Shown here in pieces: positions 1 through 6,718 of a DNA stretch of 12,568 bases. The first letter of the stretch is position 1. Each line of letters starts with the position of its first letter. The notes under the pieces are model-generated. The model saw nothing but the letters and a program-made list of their open reading frames with translations. It searched no databases and was not told the origin of the DNA. Location of the stretch: assembly GCA_028693975.1 (NCBI GenBank), contig JAQUUF010000021.1:1-12568 (forward strand). Direction: 5' to 3'. The DNA is from Acidaminococcaceae bacterium (GTDB taxonomy: Bacteria > Bacillota > Negativicutes > Acidaminococcales > Acidaminococcaceae). Made by a program: the position numbers and the translations under genes.

Positions 1-1149
1 GACAAGTATAGCATAACGAAGCCTTTTAAGGGTATTAATATGGTTGTAACGATTCATTTGGAAGCCAAAACAGCTTATTTAGCAACGGTACTCAAAAATG
101 CCGGTGCTAATGTAACCGTTACAGGGAGCAACCCCTTATCAACCCAAGATGAAATCGCTGCTGCTTTGGTTAATAATGGTATCAATGTTTTCGCTACCCA
201 TGCTTGTACTACCGAAGAATATACTATGTATTTATCCAAAGCGTTGGATACGCATCCTTCTTTGATTATCGATGATGGTGGTGATTTGGTTAATTTACTC
301 CACGGCGAACGCAAGGAACAAGCGCAAGAAATAATGGGTGGCAGCGAAGAAACTACCACTGGTGTACATCGCTTAAAAGCCTTAAATGCCAAACATAAAC
401 TACTATTCCCAATGATTGCCGTCAATGATTCTTATTGTAAATATTTGTTTGATAATCGCTATGGTACTGGTCAGTCAAGCTTTGATGGTATTATTCGTAC
501 TACGAACCTAGCTATTGTAGGTCGCACTGTAGTGGTTGCCGGGTATGGTTGGTGTGGCAAAGGTGTAGCCATGCGAGCCAAAGGATTAGGGGCTAAGGTT
601 ATTGTAACTGAAGTAAACCCTGTCAAGGCTATTGAAGCTGTTTGTGACGGTTTCCGAGTTATGACTATGAGTGAAGCTGCTAAAGAAGGCGATATATTTA
701 TTACAGTTACCGGTTGCAAGGACGTTATTCGCGGCAAACATATGCGCCTTATGAAAAACGGCGCTGTTTTGTGTAATGCCGGCCATTTTGACGTAGAAAT
801 TAATTTACCTGAACTAGAAGCTCTGTCTGTGGAAAAACCTTTTGAAATACGCAAGAATATCATGACCTATACTCTGCCAAATGGTCATAAAATTAATGTT
901 TTGGGTGAAGGACGTTTGGTGAATTTGGCCTGTGGCGATGGTCATCCTATTGAGATAATGGATATGTCTTTTGCTATGCAGTTCTTGGCTATGCAATACA
1001 TCTTAGATAATCAAGGTAAACTTAATAATGAATTATATGTTTTGCCCGAAGAACTTGATAACGAAGTGGCAGCCATCAAGTTAAAAGCCTTAGAAGTTAA
1101 GATTGATAGTTTAAGTAAGGAACAATTTCAATATTTACATAATGAGTAA
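1..1149 (+). CDS. ahcY: S-adenosylhomocysteine / S-inosylhomocysteine hydrolase, 5'-truncated by window edge
   Basis: NAD-dependent cytosolic hydrolase that splits S-adenosyl- (or S-inosyl-) homocysteine into nucleoside and homocysteine. The reading frame is open from base 1, and the residues before the first ATG (base 40) already match the family (K-P-F-K-G before the substrate-binding HLEAKTA), so ATG 40 is internal. From memory of Thermotoga-type relatives (about 404 aa), some 20-25 residues are missing. Numbering residue 1 at base 1, I see H19, the DDGG motif at 91-94, EETTTG from 116, VNDS with K147, D151 and N152, the NAD-binding GYGWCGKG at 181-188, H262 and H315. The family's mitochondrial/E. 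coli-type C-terminal K...Y NAD clamp is absent, as in the Thermotoga/archaeal class. Position 23 is lysine where human-type enzymes have the adenine-binding Glu59. First visible gene of a packed operon with an aldolase and an SAH deaminase. Confidence 0.95.
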   Translation, partial: DKYSITKPFKGINMVVTIHLEAKTAYLATVLKNAGANVTVTGSNPLSTQDEIAAALVNNGINVFATHACTTEEYTMYLSKALDTHPSLIIDDGGDLVNLLHGERKEQAQEIMGGSEETTTGVHRLKALNAKHKLLFPMIAVNDSYCKYLFDNRYGTGQSSFDGIIRTTNLAIVGRTVVVAGYGWCGKGVAMRAKGLGAKVIVTEVNPVKAIEAVCDGFRVMTMSEAAKEGDIFITVTGCKDVIRGKHMRLMKNGAVLCNAGHFDVEINLPELEALSVEKPFEIRKNIMTYTLPNGHKINVLGEGRLVNLACGDGHPIEIMDMSFAMQFLAMQYILDNQGKLNNELYVLPEELDNEVAAIKLKALEVKIDSLSKEQFQYLHNE

Positions 1150-1166
1150 ATGAGGAGATGAATAGT

Positions 1167-1838
1167 ATGGTTGATATGCGTATTGAAGATGCTCGCAAAA
1201 TGGTAATTCAGGCAAGTTTAACCATTCTTCAAAAGGGTTTGATTGTTGGTTCTTGGGGTAACATTAGTCTAAAAATTGAAAAGGATTGCTTCGCTATTAC
1301 CCCTTCCGGGCGCAATTATGATAAGATGAAATTAGATGATATCGTTATCATTAATGCTGACGGCAAAAAAATGATGGGAGAGAGAACCCCTTCTTCCGAA
1401 ACAAAAATGCATATGGCAATTTATGCCGCAAACCCACGTTTCAAAGCAATAGTTCACACCCACAGCACTTATGCTACAGCTGTGGCCGCTATGCGCAAAC
1501 CAATTCCACCTCTAGTTGAAGATATGGCGCATATCTCAGGCGGTATGATTAACGTTGCTCCTTATGCAATCTCAGGAAGTGAAGAATTAGCTGCCAATGC
1601 GGTAGCCGCGATGGGGGATTCTAATGCTGTATTGCTAGCGAATCACGGTGCAGTATCCTGTGGCAAAACATTAGAGGAAGCACTTACTGTGGCCGAATTA
1701 GTAGAGAAATCGGCTCAAATCTATTGCATTACGGCTTCTATGGGTGGTGGATTCCTGTTGGATGAAAAAAACATAAAAACCATTAGGAACTTCTACAAAG
1801 ACCACTACAGTAAAAGACAAGCAGGTAAAGAACTATGA
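1167..1838 (+). CDS. class II aldolase/adducin family protein, probable 5-substituted-ribulose-1-phosphate aldolase
   Basis: Zinc-dependent class II aldolase of the L-fuculose-1-phosphate aldolase/adducin fold, 223 aa, full length for the family. Visible motifs are GSWGNIS (28-34), ITPSG (44-48), the catalytic Glu78 in SSET, and zinc-ligand histidines His97, His99 (HTHS) and His160 (ANHGAV); the spacing matches fuculose-phosphate aldolase. I chose ATG 1167 because GAGGAG at 1152-1157 lies 9 bases upstream; the earlier in-frame ATG at 1158 touches that ribosome binding site. It follows ahcY by 17 bases and overlaps the deaminase by 4. The setting suggests cleavage of methylthioribulose-1-phosphate or 5-deoxyribulose-1-phosphate to DHAP and an aldehyde, as in known MTA/5'-deoxyadenosine shunts. 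Fuculose-, rhamnulose- or ribulose-phosphate substrates cannot be excluded from sequence alone. Confidence 0.88.
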   Translation: MVDMRIEDARKMVIQASLTILQKGLIVGSWGNISLKIEKDCFAITPSGRNYDKMKLDDIVIINADGKKMMGERTPSSETKMHMAIYAANPRFKAIVHTHSTYATAVAAMRKPIPPLVEDMAHISGGMINVAPYAISGSEELAANAVAAMGDSNAVLLANHGAVSCGKTLEEALTVAELVEKSAQIYCITASMGGGFLLDEKNIKTIRNFYKDHYSKRQAGKEL

Positions 1839-3112
1839 CCTATGATATCGTAATTAATAATGTGGATGTATTGGGCTTGGATAATGCTCAATCATATAAT
1901 ATTGGCATTACCGGTAACCTTATTCAATATATTGGCTCTGATGCGATTACAGGTACAGATACAATTGACGGAAGCAATCATTTGGCAGCACCTGGCATGG
2001 TCAATGCTCATACGCATATTGCTATGACTTTGCTACGTAATTATGCTGATGATATGGTTTTGATGGATTGGCTCCAGAATAAAATATGGCCAGCTGAAGC
2101 TAATCTTACGCCAGAACATGTTTATTGGGGTACTATGTTAGGCATTGCCGAAATGATTAAATCTGGCACTACAGCGTTTGCTGATATGTATTTTGAGATG
2201 GCAACTACCGCAGAAGTTGTTGCTGAAACAGGCATTAGAGCTTCCTTATCACGTGGCTTAACAGGTTTAGATCAAGCAGGTGATAATAGGTTAGCGGAAA
2301 ATATTGCTTTTTATAAAGAGTGGCATAACAAAGCCGATGGACGTATTCAGGTGCGCTTAGGACCACATGCTCCTTACACCTGTCCTGTGGATTATCTTAA
2401 GAAGGTCATTACAGCAGCTAAGGAGCTTGGTTGTGGTCTGCATATGCATTTGTCCGAAACTAAAGGTGAGGTAGATGCATGCATTAAAGAGCATGGTATG
2501 ACTCCTATTGCTTTGATGGATTCTTTGGGCATGTTTGAGTTGCCTACATTGGCTGCCCATTGTGTTTACGTAACTGATGCTGATATGGATATTATGGCTG
2601 CCAAACATGTTGCTGTAGCCTCTAATCCCCAAAGTAATTTAAAATTAGCCAGCGGTATTGCTCCTCTTAGTGCTATGCTTAATAAAAATATCACTGTTGC
2701 CCTGGGGACAGATGGTGCATCTAGTAATAATAATTTAGATATGTTGGAAGAGTTACGCTTGGCCTCGGTTTTGGCCAAAACAGTAACGGGTGACCCTACT
2801 GTTATACCTGCCAACATAGCTGTAGAATTAGCTACAAGTAACGGTGCCAATGCTTTAGGCTTTGACAATGTTGGGGAGCTCAAGGTTGGACAAAAGGCCG
2901 ATATAGTGTTGTACGATATGCACAAACCTTATTGGTATCCACGTCATAACTTAACTTCTGGGTTTGTTTATGCTGCAAATGCAAATGATGTAGATACGGT
3001 TTTGGTTGATGGTAAGATATTACTTGCCCAAGGTAAGTTAACTACTATTGATGAAGAAAAAACATATGCAGAAGCAAATAGGCTAGGTTTGGACTTAGTT
3101 AATAAAGCATAG
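1835..3112 (+). CDS. mtaD: 5-methylthioadenosine/S-adenosylhomocysteine deaminase (amidohydrolase)
   Basis: Metal-dependent amidohydrolase of the ATZ/TRZ/MtaD group, 425 aa, full length. It deaminates the adenine ring of SAH, MTA and probably 5'-deoxyadenosine, giving the inosine derivatives and ammonia. Metal ligands by family position are His59 and His61 (NAHTH), His205 (HLSET) and Asp293 (LGTDGASSNN); the proton-shuttling Glu208 and His242 (AAHCV) are present. Arg140 and Arg152 lie where the Thermotoga enzyme uses arginines against the homocysteine carboxylate, an inference from memory. The start codon overlaps the aldolase stop as ATGA (1835-1838), so translation is probably coupled; a weak AGGTAAAG precedes it. 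Placement after an ahcY-type hydrolase favours SAH/MTA over guanine, cytosine or chlorohydrolase activities of the same superfamily. Confidence 0.93.
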   Translation: MTYDIVINNVDVLGLDNAQSYNIGITGNLIQYIGSDAITGTDTIDGSNHLAAPGMVNAHTHIAMTLLRNYADDMVLMDWLQNKIWPAEANLTPEHVYWGTMLGIAEMIKSGTTAFADMYFEMATTAEVVAETGIRASLSRGLTGLDQAGDNRLAENIAFYKEWHNKADGRIQVRLGPHAPYTCPVDYLKKVITAAKELGCGLHMHLSETKGEVDACIKEHGMTPIALMDSLGMFELPTLAAHCVYVTDADMDIMAAKHVAVASNPQSNLKLASGIAPLSAMLNKNITVALGTDGASSNNNLDMLEELRLASVLAKTVTGDPTVIPANIAVELATSNGANALGFDNVGELKVGQKADIVLYDMHKPYWYPRHNLTSGFVYAANANDVDTVLVDGKILLAQGKLTTIDEEKTYAEANRLGLDLVNKA

Positions 3113-3124
3113 GAGCATATAATT

Positions 3125-3967
3125 ATGAATAAGATTTTGATGAAAAAAGAGCTTTCTCCTCAAGTTTTCGAAATTATGGTTGAAGCTCCTTTGGTAGCAC
3201 ACAAATGCAAACCGGGACAATTTATTATGATTAGAGTTGATGAGTCCAGTGAGCGTATTCCGCTTACCATAGGAGATTTTGACCGTGAAGCTGGTACTAT
3301 TACTTTGGTAGTACAAGAGGTGGGAAATACAACTCGCCATTTCTGCCAAGATTTTAACGTGGGAGATACTATCTTGGATGTTGTCGGACCATTAGGTACA
3401 CCTTCAGAAATGAGCAAATTTGGCACGGTCGTATGCGTAGGTGGCGGTATAGGAGTGGCACCTATTTATCCTATAGCTAGGGCGTACAAAGCTTTAGGGA
3501 ATAAGATTATTTCTATTATAGGCGCACGGAGCAAAGATTTACTTACTTGGGCAGACAAAATGGCGGAAGTTAGCGATAAGCTGATTATTACTACAGACGA
3601 TGGCACGGCTGGTCACAAAGGATTTGTTACTGACCCACTTAAGGCTATGTTAGAAAAAGGCGATAAAATTGATTATGTAATTGCTATAGGTCCTGTTATC
3701 ATGATGAAGAATGTAGCATCTACTACTTTGCCTTTCCATGTGCATACCGTAGCTAGTTTGAATTCTATTATGGTAGACGGCACAGGCATGTGCGGTGGTT
3801 GCCGTGTTTTTGTTGGTAAAGAAAATAAATTTGCGTGCGTCGATGGTCCTGAGTTTGATGCGCATAAGGTAGATTTCGCTAACTTGATGCAACGTCAAAA
3901 GATGTACAAGAATCAAGAATCTGTAGAATATGGTTGTGGAGGACATTGCCAATGCGTGGAGGAATGA
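3125..3967 (+). CDS. nfnA: NfnA: small subunit of NADH-dependent ferredoxin:NADP+ oxidoreductase (sulfide dehydrogenase beta-like)
   Basis: FAD/NAD(H)- and [2Fe-2S]-binding subunit of the electron-bifurcating NfnAB complex, 280 aa, cytosolic. An N-terminal ferredoxin-reductase-like FAD domain spans about 1-95 (RIPLTI at 44-49). A nucleotide-binding domain spans about 96-210 (VGGGIGVAPIYP from 105). The C-terminal iron-sulfur segment holds Cys223, Cys226 and Cys238 with Asp218 just before, matching the unusual Asp/three-Cys [2Fe-2S] ligation known for Thermotoga NfnA. A further cysteine cluster lies at the very end (Cys271, Cys275, Cys277). AGGAG at 3111-3115, overlapping the mtaD stop codon, sits 9 bases before ATG 3125. 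The gene overlaps nfnB. The same family includes PyrK-type dihydroorotate dehydrogenase electron-transfer subunits, but the adjacent GltD-like large subunit decides for Nfn/Sud. Confidence 0.93.
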   Translation: MNKILMKKELSPQVFEIMVEAPLVAHKCKPGQFIMIRVDESSERIPLTIGDFDREAGTITLVVQEVGNTTRHFCQDFNVGDTILDVVGPLGTPSEMSKFGTVVCVGGGIGVAPIYPIARAYKALGNKIISIIGARSKDLLTWADKMAEVSDKLIITTDDGTAGHKGFVTDPLKAMLEKGDKIDYVIAIGPVIMMKNVASTTLPFHVHTVASLNSIMVDGTGMCGGCRVFVGKENKFACVDGPEFDAHKVDFANLMQRQKMYKNQESVEYGCGGHCQCVEE

Positions 3968-5343
3968 GAAATAAAATGCCGGAACAACCGGCAAATATTA
4001 GAAATCATAACTTTCAGGAAGTAGCTTTGGGGTATGACGAAAAGACCGCAATTGATGAAGCCCAAAGATGCTTAAATTGCCTCAAGCCGCGTTGCGTTCA
4101 AGGTTGTCCTGTCAACGTATCCATACCCAATTTCATTCATGAAATTACAGAGCAAAACTTTGGCGCTGCTATTCGTGTGCTCAAAGATAAAAATAGCTTT
4201 CCGGCTATTTGCGGCAGAGTTTGCCCTCAAGAAAACCAATGCGAGAAGAATTGTATTCTTGGCATCAAGGGCGAGCCTGTAGCCATAGGCCGTTTGGAGA
4301 GATTTGTAGCAGATTATGCCCGTCAAAACGAATTAGACCAAATGCCTACTACGGAAACAATTGCTAAAAAACAAAAAGTAGCTATTGTTGGTAGTGGACC
4401 ATCTTCGTTGTCCTGTGCAGGTGATTTGGCGAAATTAGGCTATGACGTGACTATTTTTGAAGCTTTGCATGCACCTGGTGGTGTTTTAATGTATGGTATT
4501 CCACAATTTCGTTTGCCCAAAGAAATTGTGCAGCACGAAATTGACCAAATTAAAACTTTGGGTGTGAAAATTATGCCTGACGTGGTAATTGGCCGTACCT
4601 TTACTATTGATGAATTAATGCAAGAAGAAGGTTTTGCGGCTGTTTATGTGGCTACAGGCGCTGGTTTACCACATTTTATGAATATTCCGGGAGAGAACTT
4701 AAATGGTGTTTATTCTGCCAATGAATTTCTAACAAGAGTTAACTTAATGAAAGCTTATGAATTCCCTAAAGTAGCAACTCCTGTTTATATTGGCAAGAAG
4801 GCTGCTATTGTCGGTGCCGGCAACGTTGCTATGGATGCAGCTCGTACTGCGAAACGTCTGGGTGCTGAGACGGTATATGTTGTTTATCGCCGCAGCGAAG
4901 AAGAAATGCCTGCTCGCAAAGAGGAAATCGGTCATGCTAGGGAAGAGGGTATTGAATTCAGATTACTGAATAATCCTTTGGAGATTCTAGGTGATGAAAA
5001 TAGCTGGGTCAAAGGCATGAAATGTATTAAAATGGAACTAGGGGAGCCAGATGCATCTGGTCGTAGATCACCTGTAGCTATTGCCGGTTCAGAATATATT
5101 TTGGATGTAGATATGGTAGTAATGTCTATTGGTCAAGGGCCCAATCCTTTGATTAAAATGACCACGCCGCATTTGGAAACTAATAAGAGGGGTAATATAG
5201 TAGCTGATGCAGTGGGGCAAACATCTATGCCAGGTGTTTTTGCCGGAGGTGATATTGTAACCGGTGCAGCAACTGTAATTTCCGCTATGGGTGCCGGCAA
5301 GAAAGCAGCAGTGGCTATTGACGCTTATCTTAAAGAGAAATAA
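3952..5343 (+). CDS. nfnB: NfnB: large subunit of NADH-dependent ferredoxin:NADP+ oxidoreductase (GltD/SudA-like)
   Basis: Large flavoprotein subunit that binds two [4Fe-4S] clusters, FAD and NADP(H), partner of NfnA; 463 aa from this start. The N-terminal cluster domain has Cys40, 43, 48 and 52 (CLNC...CVQGCP) and Cys87, 91, 97 and 101 (CGRVCPQE..C...C). The FAD Rossmann motif GSGPSS is at 147-152, the NADP motif VGAGNVAMDAAR starts at 287, and the closing FAD motif GGD is at 432-434. GGAGGA at 3938-3943 lies 8 bases before ATG 3952, which decides the start. ATG 3964 (an ATGA overlap with the nfnA stop) and ATG 3976 are alternatives, while ATG 3934 has no ribosome binding site that I can see. 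Automated pipelines may call this 'glutamate synthase (NADPH), homotetrameric' (gltA), but with nfnA beside it and no GltB large subunit in view, bifurcating transhydrogenase is the better reading. Confidence 0.92.
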   Translation: MRGGMRNKMPEQPANIRNHNFQEVALGYDEKTAIDEAQRCLNCLKPRCVQGCPVNVSIPNFIHEITEQNFGAAIRVLKDKNSFPAICGRVCPQENQCEKNCILGIKGEPVAIGRLERFVADYARQNELDQMPTTETIAKKQKVAIVGSGPSSLSCAGDLAKLGYDVTIFEALHAPGGVLMYGIPQFRLPKEIVQHEIDQIKTLGVKIMPDVVIGRTFTIDELMQEEGFAAVYVATGAGLPHFMNIPGENLNGVYSANEFLTRVNLMKAYEFPKVATPVYIGKKAAIVGAGNVAMDAARTAKRLGAETVYVVYRRSEEEMPARKEEIGHAREEGIEFRLLNNPLEILGDENSWVKGMKCIKMELGEPDASGRRSPVAIAGSEYILDVDMVVMSIGQGPNPLIKMTTPHLETNKRGNIVADAVGQTSMPGVFAGGDIVTGAATVISAMGAGKKAAVAIDAYLKEK

Positions 5344-5357
5344 GAAACTAAATCTAA

Positions 5358-5405
5358 ATTTATAAAGTACACTTGCCTAAAAATTATCAAGTGTACTTTA
5401 TAAAT
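5358..5405 (+). terminator. perfect 18-bp inverted repeat after nfnB
   Basis: Arms 5358-5375 and 5388-5405 are exact reverse complements around a 12-base loop, 14 bases after the nfnB stop. The stem is AT-rich and no T-run follows, so it is not a textbook Rho-independent terminator. It is the only candidate transcript end for the five-gene operon. It might instead protect the 3' end or act as an operator for the next gene, since its right arm contains TATAAA. Confidence 0.5.
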
Positions 5406-5439
5406 ATTCAATAAAATAATTCAAACCGAGGATGATAAT

Positions 5440-6507
5440 ATGTTTAAAAGGTTTTCACTTTTGTTTGTTTTTACGCTGATATTATGTTCTTTAAGCACAG
5501 CTTTTGCTGCGCCTGTTGCTAATACCATTACTAAGCCCAAGGCTGCAAGTACCTTTAAAAGCCCTAACGGCGGTTATCGAACCGAATTAGTGAAAGGTAG
5601 GGAGGATATATTGCACACTAATACAGCAGTACGGTATTCTGTGGGTAAACTCTTAGTTGATATAGATAGTTATACTCTGCCTACTTCTTTAACAGGGTTA
5701 ACCAATAATTATTCAGCGCAACAAATAAAAGATTATCAACAATTCATCCTGCAAATCCAGGATTACCCAAATTTTCAGTTCAGCCAAACCACCAAAGTTG
5801 GAGCGAACAAGACACCGAACAACTCTGAAGGCACAGATTTTACGCTAAATTATTCTGGCAAAGCAGATTGCATTAGACCTTTGGTACTTGGAAGTGCTTA
5901 TCAACAGAAGGAAGATAGACTTCTTGTCGTTACTGTAAGTGCGCCACAGTCCGAAAAAGTTCAAGCCACAGCCTTATTAAAAAATATCAAAGACAAGCTG
6001 CGTGTTAATAAGCCAACTTTTGTTGAAGACAACACGTTGGTAACGTCACATTTGGGCTACCAAATTAATTTGCCGGCTGGCTGGCATGCAAGTACATTAA
6101 GAGCTAATAACGTGATTATTGCGCGTTCTATGAGTAGTGTACATACAGATGAAGCTATGATTCGTTCCTTTAAAACAGAACAATACAAATCATTTGCTAA
6201 CGCAACAAATACAAATATAAACAAAGAAGAAAAAGATTTTGTAACTAAAGTCACAAAATATACTCCTAACATCACTATTATTAGGCACGAACCTGTTACA
6301 ATCAATGGATTAAACGGGAGTATCATGGAAACTACTAATAGTGTAGACCTTAAGAAAATCTTTGTTATTAATGCATATTTCTTTGGTAAAGATAATATCG
6401 GCTACCAACTGAGGTTCAGCACAGACGATACAATCAATTATGAAATGAAGCTTAAATCATTTAAGAATGCAGTTAGATCCTTTAAAGAAGTAGTTATTGA
6501 AAAATAA
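5440..6507 (+). CDS. exported protein of unknown function with two PsbP/DUF1795-like domains
   Basis: I do not recognise a named family. The 355-aa product begins with a signal peptide: K3/R4, a hydrophobic run 5-18, and an A-F-A site giving probable cleavage after Ala23. The cysteine at 16 is not in a usable lipobox, so a soluble extracytoplasmic protein is expected. The mature part looks like two similar alpha/beta units, about 38-190 and 204-355. Each ends with a strand-rich stretch and an amphipathic helix (LLKNIKDKLRV and FKNAVRSFKEV). The second opens with a YQINLPAGW segment of the kind seen in PsbP/Mog1-like proteins, an assignment by pattern only. GAGG at 5428-5431 is 8 bases before the ATG. 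It stands alone between a hairpin and a terminator. Confidence is high that it is a real exported protein, low for the fold. Confidence 0.85.
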   Translation: MFKRFSLLFVFTLILCSLSTAFAAPVANTITKPKAASTFKSPNGGYRTELVKGREDILHTNTAVRYSVGKLLVDIDSYTLPTSLTGLTNNYSAQQIKDYQQFILQIQDYPNFQFSQTTKVGANKTPNNSEGTDFTLNYSGKADCIRPLVLGSAYQQKEDRLLVVTVSAPQSEKVQATALLKNIKDKLRVNKPTFVEDNTLVTSHLGYQINLPAGWHASTLRANNVIIARSMSSVHTDEAMIRSFKTEQYKSFANATNTNINKEEKDFVTKVTKYTPNITIIRHEPVTINGLNGSIMETTNSVDLKKIFVINAYFFGKDNIGYQLRFSTDDTINYEMKLKSFKNAVRSFKEVVIEK

Positions 6508-6540
6508 CTTTCAACCAGTAAATAAAAATAAAAGAATTAT

Positions 6541-6593
6541 TTCAAGGAACATGCGAGGTCTTTTCATAAGACTCTTCATGTTCCTTGAATTTT
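6541..6593 (+). terminator. Rho-independent terminator after the exported protein gene
   Basis: A 13-base arm (6541-6553) pairs perfectly with 6577-6589. A short inner stem (GTCTT 6558-6562 with AAGAC 6568-6572) lies inside, and TTTT follows at 6590-6593. It starts 34 bases after the stop codon and separates the exported protein gene from lexA. Confidence 0.75.
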
Positions 6594-6640
6594 AGCATAA
6601 ATTTTACATAATATATATTATCGGACGTTGCAAAGGTTTG

Positions 6641-6654
6641 CAAACTAATGTTTG
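6641..6654 (+). promoter_or_regulatory. candidate LexA operator overlapping the lexA -35 box
   Basis: CAAACTAATGTTTG has perfect 5-base arms with a 4-base centre, the geometry of the Gram-positive LexA box (CGAAC-N4-GTTYC, recalled from Bacillus DinR), with about three mismatches. It overlaps the first bases of the -35 hexamer. The preceding GTTTG (6636-6640) forms a second palindrome with its left arm. Autorepression is inferred. Confidence 0.5.
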
Positions 6655-6680
6655 ACTATCTCGAACGACTATGGTACACT
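6652..6680 (+). promoter_or_regulatory. lexA promoter with extended -10
   Basis: TTGACT (6652-6657) and TACACT (6675-6680) are separated by 17 bases, and TGG directly precedes the -10 as an extended -10 element. Transcription would begin near 6687, giving a leader of roughly 30 bases. Confidence 0.75.
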
Positions 6681-6689
6681 TACTTAAAT

Positions 6690-6703
6690 AGAACAAATAT
6701 TCT
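6690..6703 (+). promoter_or_regulatory. candidate second LexA operator at the lexA transcript start
   Basis: AGAACAAATATTCT is an imperfect palindrome with the GAAC-N4-(G)TTC layout of the Gram-positive LexA box, with about three mismatches to the recalled consensus. It sits just after the predicted transcription start and immediately before the AGGAGGT ribosome binding site (6704-6710), where a bound repressor would block transcription. Confidence 0.5.
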
Positions 6704-6718
6704 AGGAGGTTTCGTCCA

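Noticed and set aside
1..39. SAM or SAH riboswitch in front of the salvage operon
   Set aside because: The operon start and its leader lie outside the window; base 1 is already coding.
40..42. ATG at 40 as the start of ahcY
   Set aside because: The frame is open upstream and residues 1-13 already match the family, so the true start is before the window.
471..863. Long minus-strand open frame inside ahcY, and similar frames opposite mtaD, nfnA, nfnB, hflX and deaD
   Set aside because: These are shadows of strongly conserved coding genes; none has a recognisable domain or a convincing ribosome binding site.
1158..1160. ATG 1158 as the aldolase start
   Set aside because: It directly abuts the GAGGAG ribosome binding site; ATG 1167 has proper 9-base spacing.
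3934..3936. ATG 3934 as the nfnB start
   Set aside because: No ribosome binding site is visible, and it adds residues without family likeness; 3952 has GGAGGA at 8 bases.
3952..5343. nfnB as the glutamate synthase small subunit (gltD)
   Set aside because: The sequence family overlaps, but the adjoining overlapping nfnA with a [2Fe-2S] domain and the absence of gltB in view favour NfnAB.
5485..5490. Cys16 of the exported protein as a lipoprotein lipobox cysteine
   Set aside because: The residue before it is Leu, not Gly/Ala/Ser, and a good signal peptidase I site (A-F-A) follows at 21-23.
6662..6675. CGAACGACTATGGT as a full LexA box
   Set aside because: Only the left half matches; the right half shares almost nothing with GTTCG.
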